In this document: positions 52,625 to 61,756 of the stretch, piece after piece
Layout of the letters: each line of letters begins with the position of its first letter
Position numbering within the stretch: the stretch's first letter is position 1
Origin: Peribacillus simplex NBRC 15720 = DSM 1321
GTDB taxonomy: Bacteria; Bacillota; Bacilli; Bacillales; DSM-1321
Direction: 5' to 3'
Assembly: GCF_002243645.1 (NCBI RefSeq)
Contig: NZ_CP017704.1
Location: 434,001-498,000, forward strand
Length of the DNA: 64,000 nucleotides
Notes under the pieces: model-generated
What the model was told of the DNA's origin: nothing
Seen by the model: the letters and a program-made list of their open reading frames with translations, nothing else
The model's database searches: none
Translations under genes and position numbers: made by a program

Positions 52625-54025
52625 TTAGGCACGTCTAATCGGAGAGGGCTTTACACCCAGTGGAATCAACGATTGATACACTTCTCCACCTAATTGCTTT
52701 TTATGTTCAGCCTTCGCTTTTTCGATGAGTTCAGGATTCTGCATTGCTTCTATAGCTGAGGCAGCAATGACTTTTCCTGCTAACAACATACCTTTGTGGG
52801 CAATGGAGGATTTTCCCTGAGCCACCAATTGCCAACTGTGAAATGGTGATCCAAAAGCACATGTCGCTACATATATTTGTCCTGTAGGCACAATCCAGCT
52901 TACATCCCCAACATCAGTAGACGATGCGAGAAATCCCGGTTCAAACGAATACTCGTTAACTTTATCCGATAGCACTTTTCCATTATTATTCCGGATTGCT
53001 TTCTTTTCTTCTTCTGAAAAAGTAGCCTGAATGGACTTAGAAAAATCAATCTCTTCTTGGGTATAAGATTCAGCCCCAATTTGTTTGAAATGATTGTGCA
53101 TTAGAGAGCCCAAGGTGATGTTGGGGATCAAATCCGCAGAAGCCCCATCAAATTGAATGTCCACTTGTGTTCCTGTCATCAGGGCTGCTCCCCGGGCTAC
53201 ATTGAAAATACGTTCACTTATTTCACTTACTTGATGCATCTTAGGGGCTCGGATTTTATATAGTACTTCAGCTTCCGCCTGAACAACATTGGGCGCAGAA
53301 CCACCGGCGTTTGTTATCGCATAATGTAATCGAGCATCTGGAATGATATGCTCCCTTAAAAAATTTGCTCCCACATTCATTAATTCCACTGCATCTAAAG
53401 CACTTCGACCTAAATGAGGGCTAAACGAAGCATGGGTACTTAACCCTTTGAATTTAAAATAAACTTGACTGGTAGCTAGCATCCTAGCATTATAAGCAAG
53501 ATTCTCATCCCAAGGATGCCATGTAAACGCAATGTCTACATCATTGAATAGACCGGCTCTAGCCATATGCGCTTTTCCGCCACCTCCTTCTTCCGCAGGG
53601 CAACCATAATAGCGCACGGTGCCTTTCAGTCCGTTCTGCTCCATGTAATGTCGAATAGCAATGGCTGCGGCAAGCGATCCTGATCCCAGAAGATTGTGTC
53701 CGCATCCATGCCCGTTTCCGTCCTCGACGATCGCTTCCTTGGTAGCTACTCCGGCTTTTTGGCTTAATCCTGGTAGGGCGTCGTATTCTCCCAAAATCGC
53801 AATCACAGGTTTCCCACTTCCATAACTTCCCACAAAAGCGGTTTCAATGTCTCCTGCATGTCGTTTAACCTGAAATCCCTCTTCCTCAAGCGTTGTACAT
53901 AAAAGAGCTGCAGACTGAAATTCTTCATATTTTGTTTCGTAAAATCCCCAAATTTTATCGCTTACATGGACGAGTTTCTTTCTCTTTTGCTCGATAATGT
54001 TAGATATGGTTTCATGATAACTCAA
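52625..54025 (-). CDS. M20-family amidohydrolase, AbgB-like (copy 1)
   Basis: 466 residues from TTG at 54025 (GGAG eight bases upstream). All M20D zinc and catalytic motifs are present (GHGCGHNLLGSGSLAAA, GCPAEEGGGGKAHMARAG, TWHPWDEN, STHASFSPHLGR). It differs from copy 2 by only some tens of residues over the whole length. The duplicated unit includes about 45 bases upstream. It directly follows an MFS importer gene, so the pair probably hydrolyses an imported N-acyl or aminobenzoyl conjugate. Confidence 0.92.
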   Translation of the reverse strand: MSYHETISNIIEQKRKKLVHVSDKIWGFYETKYEEFQSAALLCTTLEEEGFQVKRHAGDIETAFVGSYGSGKPVIAILGEYDALPGLSQKAGVATKEAIVEDGNGHGCGHNLLGSGSLAAAIAIRHYMEQNGLKGTVRYYGCPAEEGGGGKAHMARAGLFNDVDIAFTWHPWDENLAYNARMLATSQVYFKFKGLSTHASFSPHLGRSALDAVELMNVGANFLREHIIPDARLHYAITNAGGSAPNVVQAEAEVLYKIRAPKMHQVSEISERIFNVARGAALMTGTQVDIQFDGASADLIPNITLGSLMHNHFKQIGAESYTQEEIDFSKSIQATFSEEEKKAIRNNNGKVLSDKVNEYSFEPGFLASSTDVGDVSWIVPTGQIYVATCAFGSPFHSWQLVAQGKSSIAHKGMLLAGKVIAASAIEAMQNPELIEKAKAEHKKQLGGEVYQSLIPLGVKPSPIRRA

Positions 54026-54192
54026 TTGTTTCACTCCAATTTTATTCGAATAATTTATCAAATTTGACCTACTTGAACAGTTTAGGACGCTTTATTTATA
54101 TAAACATCAGCAGAAAAGCTATTATTGGTCAATTGAAACAAATTCACCAGTTTGTGAAATATCTTCTCGATTCTGTTCGACATTATTCCACA

Positions 54193-55431
54193 CTATTTAC
54201 TAGCCACTGCGGTAGTCTCATTCAGGTCATCTATTTTCTTTTTGGTGTTAATCGTAATCCCTACAATTAATACGGCGAGGGCGGAAGCTACCAAAAACAT
54301 AAACGCTACATTATAGTTCTGATCAAAAGCATTAATCAGAAAACCCATAATCGTTGGAGTAAGAATGGAACCGATCTGAGCACCGGTATTAATAATACCC
54401 GTAGCTGTTCCTACCGAATCTTCCGAAATATGTTTGAGAGGCAAAACAAACACAGTAATATTCATTGCATTTAGGAACACATTAGACAAAGACAAATACG
54501 TAAAGGCAAGTGGAATCGATTGCGAATTGAACATCAGGTAGATGAAAATTGCAGAAAGAAATGCGCCGATAATAAACATATATTTCTCTCGTCCGACCAT
54601 GAATTTATCCAAGATCCAACCACTTACAAGAAAAGATATAAATCCTAGAATATAAGGAATCGATGAGTAAGCTCCCATAGAGACCATGTCCATACCTTTT
54701 ACCTTTACCCAGTAAGATGGTAGCCAGCTTTGTAGTCCCCAAAATACAATATTAGTAAAGAAAGCAGCTATCATCAATTTCCAAATCAATGGAAGTTTCA
54801 ATAATGACTTAATAGGAACTTTATTTTGTTTTTTTACCTTTTGAGTATCTTTTTTCTCTTCCGATGACTGAAGGACAAACCAAAAGATTACAGCAAGTAG
54901 GATACCTATCACACCAAAAACGAAAAACATCCAATTCCAACCAATAGAAGTTAACAGCAAAGTAACAGCAACAGAGCCAACTGCAAACCCAACCGAAGCA
55001 CCTGCTGATATAACCGACTTAGCTCGCGCTCTTGTTTGTTTTTGAAAATTATCAACAATGGCAACCGAAGCGCTTGCAGGAAAGGCACCTTCTCCGACTC
55101 CAAGCAAAAAGCGTGATGCGATCAATGTGGAAGAAGAACGGGCCATACCAGTTAGTATGGTAGCAATGGACCATATAGTAATAGCACCGGTTAGAACTTT
55201 TTTAACTCCCCACTTATCAGCCAAGTATCCCCCTACAAATTGCATAATGGCATAACTGAGGAAAAAGCTACTTAAAATTAAACCTGCTTTATCCGATGTC
55301 AAATTTAGTTCTTTCGAAATCGGTATAATAGCAAAATTCATAGCAGTTTTATCGATAAAACACACAATCTGAGCTAAAAATAATAATAAAAGGATTATAA
55401 ATTTCTTTTTACTTCCTAAAGTCTTTTTCAT
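54193..55431 (-). CDS. MFS transporter, ACS-like
   Basis: 412 residues, twelve segments. QIVCFIDKTAMNFAIIPISK in segment 1, VGGYLADKWGVKKVLTGAIT in loop 2-3 and SRFLLGVGEGAFPASASVAI in segment 4 fit the anion:cation symporter group. It probably imports the conjugate cut by the two AbgB-like enzymes. Divergent from the GAF/PucR-type regulator with a 150-base shared region that contains a perfect palindrome. Confidence 0.88.
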   Translation of the reverse strand: MKKTLGSKKKFIILLLLFLAQIVCFIDKTAMNFAIIPISKELNLTSDKAGLILSSFFLSYAIMQFVGGYLADKWGVKKVLTGAITIWSIATILTGMARSSSTLIASRFLLGVGEGAFPASASVAIVDNFQKQTRARAKSVISAGASVGFAVGSVAVTLLLTSIGWNWMFFVFGVIGILLAVIFWFVLQSSEEKKDTQKVKKQNKVPIKSLLKLPLIWKLMIAAFFTNIVFWGLQSWLPSYWVKVKGMDMVSMGAYSSIPYILGFISFLVSGWILDKFMVGREKYMFIIGAFLSAIFIYLMFNSQSIPLAFTYLSLSNVFLNAMNITVFVLPLKHISEDSVGTATGIINTGAQIGSILTPTIMGFLINAFDQNYNVAFMFLVASALAVLIVGITINTKKKIDDLNETTAVASK

Positions 55432-55460
55432 GAATTATCCTCCCTTTTGAATTTAATCAC

Positions 55461-55474
55461 TCAAAATATTTTGA
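55461..55474. promoter_or_regulatory. Perfect 14-bp palindrome, candidate operator
   Basis: TCAAAATATTTTGA lies in the divergent promoter region, 30 bases upstream of the MFS start and about 110 bases upstream of the regulator start. Confidence 0.45.
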
Positions 55475-55582
55475 ATGTTCTTAAAATATGATAAGCTATA
55501 AAAAAAGTAAAATATATGGAGTTTATTAACGATAATTCATAGTTTTTATGTAGTTTCAAACATAGAGAGAGAGTGTGGATAA

Positions 55583-57661
55583 ATGCTAAATCTTACATCT
55601 ATTGAAAAATTCATAGAGAAAAAATTCAAAAATATCCCTTATCAGGTTTGGTTAGGAAAACATAGTATGATGGAATTATGCTCGTTCAGCGGGCATCAAC
55701 CAGCTGTATATCCTCCTCCTATCCCCCTTAATGATAAAGATACCAACTATACTTTTTTACAACAAAACAATATAACCTACATGGGAATGACTTTTGAAGA
55801 TAGTTTTCAGGTTATTGTTTGTTTTTTTGATAGAAACATCTTTAATGAATTTGAATTTGATCATTTATATCTCCTGTTTTCAGTTCTCTATTATAAAGAG
55901 ATTAGTAAATCTAAAAACAAAGAACTTGAAAAAGTAATTGAAGGTATAAGAATTCTTAATTCTAGCCTTGATTTAAATGAATTGTTAAAGAAAATTTTTC
56001 AAATTGCTTTAAATGTAATTCCTTCTGGAGATGCAGGAGTTTTCAGGATATTTGATTCTAAAACTAATCTCCTAGTTCCTCTTACTACAGTTGGACTGCC
56101 GAAAGAATATATCCAATATAAAACAAGAATAGGGGAATCTACTTCCGGTCAAGTATTCATAGATGGAATTCCTAGAATTCACCATTCCAAGCAAGAGATT
56201 TTAATGGACCGAATAAATATTTCGAAAGAAAATTGGTCTTTTGTAAAAAATGGTGATATGGCTAGAGCAATGATAACCGTACCAGTTTCATTAGGAGGCA
56301 CCCGTATAGGAACGATGACAATTCTCCAATTCTCTAAGAAAAAGAAATTTACAGAAAGAGATTTAGATTTATTACAAGGTTTTTCTCATCAAGTTGCAAT
56401 TGCTTATAATAATGCCAAGCTATATAAAGAAGCTCATACAAGATTAAATAAGGTTACACAATTAAGTAATGAATTAGAGGAGAAAAATAAACTTCTTCAA
56501 CAAAGAATCAACGTGCATGATACATTAACCCAACTCTCCTTAAATAACAAAGGAATTAAAGCGATTATTTACGAAACAAACAGAATGCTTGGGATGCCAG
56601 TTGGCTATGTTGATTTTTTAGACGGTGAGTTCTACCCTAGGAATCAAAATCAAAAAAAATTTAGTATTGATCACATATCGAATCTAATTTCGATTCATAA
56701 AAATTCTCCCGCATACATTGAAATGAATAATCAGGATTATTATTTTTATCCGATCATCGTTGGTACAGCATTATTAGGTTGCATTATCATTACTCTTTCC
56801 CACCCACTTTCTTCAATGGATACTATCACAATTGAACAAAGTGGTTCAGTTCTTGCATTAGAACTTGCAAAAAAAATATCTATGACTGAAATTCATTACA
56901 AAAAAGTTCAGGAATATTTTAATCAATTACTTGAAAATCACGATCACAAAACTTTGATTGCAAAAGGCCATAAATTTAATTTAGAATTTTCTACCTACAC
57001 ATTTGTTGTTTTATGTGAAATTCCAGATCTTTTTGAACCTTTTGAAATCGAGGCAAGAATTCAACGATTATTATCAAAAATTAAAAAAGGATTTCCAAAA
57101 ATTAATAAGTTAATTTTCGGATTTCATAACAAAGTAACTTTACTGTTTTCAGTACCAAATACGAAGGACGTAAACAGAATCATACATCATATTAAAATGA
57201 TTATTGAAGATGAGGAAAGATACGATAAAAACGACATACGCATAGGCCTTGGTACTCCATATAAAGAAATTAAAAATATCGTAAAGAGTTATAATGAGGC
57301 GAACAAAAGCTTAGCTTTTTTAATAAATAGAAATAAATTCGGGTTGATTCGTTATGAAGAAATAGGAGTAAATAGATTTTTCTTAAATCAACCTATTCAA
57401 GAGATAGAGGAGTTTACTGAAGAAATCTTTTCCCAGTTACGATCTGAAAAATTACAAAATAAAGATTTAGAAAAAACTCTAATGATCTATATCTCATCAA
57501 ATAAATCTGCTACTGAAACAGCAAAGACACTTCATATTCATATCAACACACTTTACCAGCGTTTAAGAAAAATAGAAGAATTATTAAACATAAGTTTTAA
57601 TAATGCTGAAGACATGTTGAAAATCCAGTTAACCTGTCATTTAAGAGAGACCTTTGAATAA
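55583..57661 (+). CDS. GAF-domain regulator with PucR/CdaR-type C-terminal helix-turn-helix
   Basis: 692 residues. Residues ~135-285 form a GAF sensor (LNSSLDLNELLKKIFQIALN, GIPRIHHSKQEI, ARAMITVPVSLGGTRIGTMT, LLQGFSHQVAIAYNNAKLY). A coiled coil follows (~285-315). The C-terminus has the PucR-type HTH_30: LEKTLMIYISSNKSATETAK, TLHIHINTLYQRLRKIEELL. Such proteins are usually activators that sense a small molecule. The divergent MFS-AbgB operon is the likely target. Confidence 0.88.
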   Translation: MLNLTSIEKFIEKKFKNIPYQVWLGKHSMMELCSFSGHQPAVYPPPIPLNDKDTNYTFLQQNNITYMGMTFEDSFQVIVCFFDRNIFNEFEFDHLYLLFSVLYYKEISKSKNKELEKVIEGIRILNSSLDLNELLKKIFQIALNVIPSGDAGVFRIFDSKTNLLVPLTTVGLPKEYIQYKTRIGESTSGQVFIDGIPRIHHSKQEILMDRINISKENWSFVKNGDMARAMITVPVSLGGTRIGTMTILQFSKKKKFTERDLDLLQGFSHQVAIAYNNAKLYKEAHTRLNKVTQLSNELEEKNKLLQQRINVHDTLTQLSLNNKGIKAIIYETNRMLGMPVGYVDFLDGEFYPRNQNQKKFSIDHISNLISIHKNSPAYIEMNNQDYYFYPIIVGTALLGCIIITLSHPLSSMDTITIEQSGSVLALELAKKISMTEIHYKKVQEYFNQLLENHDHKTLIAKGHKFNLEFSTYTFVVLCEIPDLFEPFEIEARIQRLLSKIKKGFPKINKLIFGFHNKVTLLFSVPNTKDVNRIIHHIKMIIEDEERYDKNDIRIGLGTPYKEIKNIVKSYNEANKSLAFLINRNKFGLIRYEEIGVNRFFLNQPIQEIEEFTEEIFSQLRSEKLQNKDLEKTLMIYISSNKSATETAKTLHIHINTLYQRLRKIEELLNISFNNAEDMLKIQLTCHLRETFE

Positions 57662-57894
57662 TAAATATTTTGTAAACGAGCACTTTCAGAGACCGGACGT
57701 TGATCATATTATTCATTATAGAAAAAATTCTTAATTTCAAACTCATGTCTCACATAAGACTAATGAGCAAAACATAAATCTAGATAATAATGGAATTTAA
57801 TGTATCAATTATTAATTATTCGACAAAAAAAGTTTTGAAACGGAATATGGGCAGACTCTTAACTGGTCACCTCTATTAGGTTGATCCCAACCCC

Positions 57895-57943
57895 TTGATA
57901 TTAAAGGATTTGATCCTTGTTTAGACGATGACCTGTGAGGGAC
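57895..57943 (-). other. Decayed direct repeat of the tRNA-3'-end-like sequence
   Basis: GATGACCTGTGAGGGA (16 bases) is identical to 2623-2638, and the 30 bases before it (GGATTTGA, CCTT, TTAG) align without gaps to 2602-2622. Past the 16 bases the similarity to the T-arm is lost. Same orientation as the 2.6-kb copy. Confidence 0.6.
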
Positions 57944-58042
57944 ATGAATAACTGGATCATACTTTGGCGACCTACCTCTGAATACGTATCTTTCACCAAA
58001 TCATAAATGAAAGTGAAGTCAATGGCTGCATCAATTTAAAAC

Positions 58043-58072
58043 AAAAAAGACTGACTATAAATAGTCAGTCTA
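58043..58072 (-). terminator. Rho-independent terminator
   Basis: Minus strand AGACTGACTA-ttta-TAGTCAGTCT followed by TTTTTTGTTTT. It lies about 350 bases after the VOC gene and just past a decayed coding stretch, which it may have served. Confidence 0.85.
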
Positions 58073-58109
58073 AAGGTGACGTCAGGTGCTTCCTCACGTC
58101 TTATATATA

Positions 58110-58366
58110 TTATGCATGTGTTTGGACAAGCGTTACTCTATCTATTAATTTATGAATAGTACAATTTTCTTCATAGTCAAACACCTCATCCTTTATGCTA
58201 ATATATCGTCTGTCACTTGGTAAGTAGAGATATTGACAAGGTTGTGTTCAATGTTATTAAAGTTACACATAAAACAGCAAGGTCCTTGTCCAATGTTTAG
58301 TAAGTCACCAAAGCTGATAATATAATATTCTTCTCTAATCAAGGAGACTACTTTAGTCCAGAAAGT
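58110..58366 (-). pseudogene. Unrecognised decayed coding stretch
   Basis: One minus-strand frame reads REEYYIISFGDLLNIGQGPC without an ATG start. A frameshift then leads to LYLPSDRRYISIKDEVFDYE and ENCTIHKLIDRVTLVQTHA, ending at 58110. Composition is protein-like and a good terminator follows, so a gene once stood here. Family not recognised. Confidence 0.35.
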
Positions 58367-58426
58367 AGTTAAAGGGGGAAGGTTTAAAATATACTTTTAA
58401 TGACAATAAAGGTATTTTATTGGTTT

Positions 58427-58810
58427 TTACGGCCTTTCTACAAATTGTAAAAGTTCGTCATCGGGACCGTGAAATAATATCATACGCCCTCCATCAAGAG
58501 TGGGTTTCGGCTCATCGCTTAGAAATTTAATTCCTTTTTCCATATAATATCCAATAGTTTCATTAAGATGATTAACACTAAAAGCCAGGTGATTCATTAT
58601 TCCAAACGGTTGGTATTTTACAATCGGTTCAAAATCCTGAATTAATTCAATCTCTACATCAGGCTGCAAGTCTAAATACAAAAAAGCCATTTCACGATCA
58701 GGTCCACTTCCTCTTAAGCGCAATTTTAGCCCCAATATTTCCGTATAAAATCGGATTGATTTTTCAATATCTTTAACAATTATTGCGGTATGTTCTATTT
58801 TTCGAATCAT
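58427..58810 (-). CDS. VOC-family (glyoxalase/dioxygenase fold) protein
   Basis: 127 residues with paired beta-alpha-beta-beta-beta units: IRKIEHTAIIVKDIEKSIRF (His7 metal ligand), VEIELIQ, then NHLAFSVNHLNETIGYYMEK and LLQFVERP with the last Glu. It may be a lyase, epimerase or dioxygenase; the class cannot be told from sequence. It lies at the end of the second catabolic cluster, 100 bases after the amidase gene. Confidence 0.85.
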   Translation of the reverse strand: MIRKIEHTAIIVKDIEKSIRFYTEILGLKLRLRGSGPDREMAFLYLDLQPDVEIELIQDFEPIVKYQPFGIMNHLAFSVNHLNETIGYYMEKGIKFLSDEPKPTLDGGRMILFHGPDDELLQFVERP

Positions 58811-58907
58811 AAATTTAATCTCTTTTCTTTTTTTATTTGAATTATTTCCATTTTATTAATTGCAAGGTTAGGAGTGACTCAGTCCCACAGTAGGCCATTT
58901 TCTTCTA

Positions 58908-60329
58908 TTATGATTTTATGGGCGAGTAATTCCTATTTTCTCTTAATGCCTGTAACCATCGTTGTGAATTTTCATAGCAATCTCCTATTTGCAATATTTT
59001 TTTATCAGAGAAAGGTTTTCCAATGAGCTGAAGACCTATGGGAAGGGTATCCATTGTAAAACCACATGCAACTGATAGCGAAGGGAAACCTAAAATATTT
59101 GCAAGCGGTGTTTTCCCTAGTGTAAACATATTGCTGATTGCCTGTTCAGGTACCATTGTACCTATTTTAAAAGGCCGTTGAATGTTAGTTGGCCCAATAA
59201 GAGCATCAATGTCTTTCATTTGCTTAATGGTTTCTTTGACAAACTGATCTCTAATCCTATGGGCATTAATATATGATGTAGCAGAAACTTCTCTCCCGAA
59301 TTGAAATCTATATTTTAAATCATTTCCGTACAACTCTCCGTGTCTTCTCAATAAAGGCTGATGAAAGGAGACAACCTCTGATTGAGCAATACACTTCAGG
59401 GCATTTAGTGCTTCCTCAATACCCGGTAAATGAATTGGCACTATTTCTGCTCCAAGTGCTTCTAATTGGTCAAAGGCTTGTTCAATGATCTCTTTTATAT
59501 CTTGATCGATCCCAGAAAACATATATGGTTCATAGATACCAAATTTGATACCTTTTAAATCATTCAATAATGAATAGTCTGATATTTTAAATTCATCTCT
59601 TTTTACGGTTGAACGATCATTAGGATCGTATCCTCTCATCACTTCAAGCATAAATGCAGCATCTTTTACTGACCTTGTCATAGGACCGACGTGATCTAAT
59701 GACCAACTGAAAGGAAGGCAGCCCTCCCGGCTTACAAGACCATATGTTGGTTTAAAACCGACTGTGCCACAAAAAGCTGCAGGTAGGCGAATGGAACCGG
59801 CAGTGTCTGAACCAACAGCACCAAAAGCCAAACCCGTTGCTGTCGCTACTGCTGAACCTCCGCTTGAACCACCAGGTATTCTGGTGATATCCCAAGGATT
59901 CTTAGTACTTCCATAGTGAGGATTTTCAGTTGTTGCTCCCATAGCAAACTCATGCAAGTTTGTCTTCCCAATAATAATAGCGCCAGCCTGTTTTAGCTTT
60001 TTTATTGAGGTTGCATCTTCATTAGGTACCCAGTCTTGGAAAATTTTAGATCCTCCAGTTGTTAGGACTCCCTTTGTTTGTAAGATATCTTTTACAGCAA
60101 TCGGAATTCCATGCAAAGGACCTCTAATATGATTTTTCTGACTTTCTATTTCTAATTGCTTAGCCTGCTCCATTGCTTCTTCTTCCATAACGGTTATAAA
60201 TGCATTAAGGACGGGATCATGTTGTTTAATACGGTGGAGTGTTAACTTTGTCAACTCGACTGGCGATAGCTTTTTATTTTTAATGGCTGAACTAGCTGCT
60301 TCAATTGTTTCAAAAAGAATATCATTCAC
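58908..60329 (-). CDS. Amidase (amidase signature family)
   Basis: 473 residues. Ser-cisSer-Lys triad: Lys80 in GIPIAVKDILQTKG, cis-Ser in PGGSSGGSAVATATG (Ser155/156) and nucleophile Ser179 in GSDTAGSIRLPAAFCG. It is GatA-like but has no GatB or GatC neighbours, so it is a catabolic amidase. It comes 220 bases after the dipeptidase gene and probably releases an acid or ammonia from an amide made by, or feeding, the Rieske oxygenase step. Confidence 0.92.
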   Translation of the reverse strand: MNDILFETIEAASSAIKNKKLSPVELTKLTLHRIKQHDPVLNAFITVMEEEAMEQAKQLEIESQKNHIRGPLHGIPIAVKDILQTKGVLTTGGSKIFQDWVPNEDATSIKKLKQAGAIIIGKTNLHEFAMGATTENPHYGSTKNPWDITRIPGGSSGGSAVATATGLAFGAVGSDTAGSIRLPAAFCGTVGFKPTYGLVSREGCLPFSWSLDHVGPMTRSVKDAAFMLEVMRGYDPNDRSTVKRDEFKISDYSLLNDLKGIKFGIYEPYMFSGIDQDIKEIIEQAFDQLEALGAEIVPIHLPGIEEALNALKCIAQSEVVSFHQPLLRRHGELYGNDLKYRFQFGREVSATSYINAHRIRDQFVKETIKQMKDIDALIGPTNIQRPFKIGTMVPEQAISNMFTLGKTPLANILGFPSLSVACGFTMDTLPIGLQLIGKPFSDKKILQIGDCYENSQRWLQALRENRNYSPIKS

Positions 60330-60553
60330 TGTTTAGTCTCCTCAAAATCTTCAAGGTTAAATATAAAGGCTGGTTCCGAGTTTATAAGTTCCAGTTCTTT
60401 TTGGTTAAGGATTTTACCCAAAAATTCCACTAAAGTCATTAAATCACTACTTTCTATAGAAAATTTCAATAAAAGCTTCATGCCTTATTTCTAATCTTAG
60501 ACACTGTTACAGAACCTTCTGCGAATTGTTTATACTAAATGTTTCGATCTTTT

Positions 60554-61756
60554 CTAACGTATTAGAATCTCCTTTATTACCTTCATGGCATTCCCACCAG
60601 AAACTTTAACAATTTCCTCTATTGAATAATGATTTTTAATCATCCAGCCAATCATATTTTTCATTGCTTCTGCAGGATTTTCGAGACCCTTCACATAAGA
60701 AGATTCCTCAAATATTTCTCCACTGTGCGAAGCTGAGATTCCTAACATGTCGTCAAAAGCATGCTGTAAGGCTACATGGTCACCAAAGAATGTATCTGGA
60801 CCAAAGCCAACATGATTGATACCTACTAAATTCTTAATATACTCAAAATGCTCCATTACCGTATTGATCGAATGAGTAGGTGAATTCTTTGTTAACGTGG
60901 TATTGGGAGCAGCACAAATACCAATAATTCCTCCTTTTTCTGCACAAGCTTTTAATACATGGTCTGGTTTCATTCTCGGTGTGTTCCATTTTGCTCTTGC
61001 ACCTGCATGTGTCATGAAAACAGGATGTTGACTTGCCTCGATCACATCTAAACTAGTTTGATCTCCACAATGAGAAATATCAATGATCATACCTATTGTG
61101 TTCATTCTTTCAATAACACGGTGTCCAAAGTTAGTTAAACCACCGTCTCTCTTTTCTGTAAGGCCAGTACCAAGTGTATTTGATTCATTGTAGGTTATCC
61201 CCATACAACGAATCCCTAAACCATATAAAATATCAACACGATCCAGTTCGTTTTCCAAAATACTAGCTGCTTCCAAGGATGGAAGAATTGCTGTTTGTTT
61301 CTGCCCCTTAGCTTTTGTTAAATCACTATACGTACTTGCAATATAAACAGTTTTTTGATGATAAATATCTGCATAGCGCATTCCCAATAAATAAATGATA
61401 TCGTCCCATTTCAAACCATTTTTCGATGTAATTGTTGAAATTCCATCCATGAAATTTTCAAACATAACATCAATTCCAGATTTAGAAATTCCCTCATAAT
61501 GAAAAGCTGTATGAAGACTACTGCAATAAGGAAGTATATCCTTAGATTTTCTTGGAACAACAAAACCATGATCTCTAAGAGAAACAATAGGATATTCTGT
61601 TAATACTTCACTCAGCAAATTATTTTCTTCATCTGTTAAGTGTAGTGAATACTCTGAAACTCTATGAATTTCAGTGGATAGCTCATATTGTTTGTAATCC
61701 TTGCTTGCCTTTAAATAATTAAAGGATGTATAACCATCATATGGTTTCTCATTCAT
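60554..61756 (-). CDS. Membrane dipeptidase (M19) family protein
   Basis: 400 residues from ATG at 61756, which overlaps the stop of the Rieske oxygenase gene by one base (TGATG), so translation is coupled. M19 marks: MGITYNESNTLGTGLTEKRD, GLTNFGHRVIERMN, MIIDISHCGDQTSLD, PVFMTHAGARA and HVGFGPDTFFGD. The N-terminal metal motif is unusual: VSLRDHGFVV stands where dipeptidases have the DxHxD-type site. Relatives include enzymes acting on non-peptide amides. It may hydrolyse a substrate of the oxygenase pathway. Confidence 0.85.
   Translation of the reverse strand: MNEKPYDGYTSFNYLKASKDYKQYELSTEIHRVSEYSLHLTDEENNLLSEVLTEYPIVSLRDHGFVVPRKSKDILPYCSSLHTAFHYEGISKSGIDVMFENFMDGISTITSKNGLKWDDIIYLLGMRYADIYHQKTVYIASTYSDLTKAKGQKQTAILPSLEAASILENELDRVDILYGLGIRCMGITYNESNTLGTGLTEKRDGGLTNFGHRVIERMNTIGMIIDISHCGDQTSLDVIEASQHPVFMTHAGARAKWNTPRMKPDHVLKACAEKGGIIGICAAPNTTLTKNSPTHSINTVMEHFEYIKNLVGINHVGFGPDTFFGDHVALQHAFDDMLGISASHSGEIFEESSYVKGLENPAEAMKNMIGWMIKNHYSIEEIVKVSGGNAMKVIKEILIR

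Larger units (their letters stand above)
57662..58426. other. Intergenic region with relics
   Basis: Contains the tRNA-3'-end-like repeat (57895-57943), a terminator (58043-58072) and a decayed coding stretch on the minus strand (58110-58366), each listed separately. No intact gene. Confidence 0.5.
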
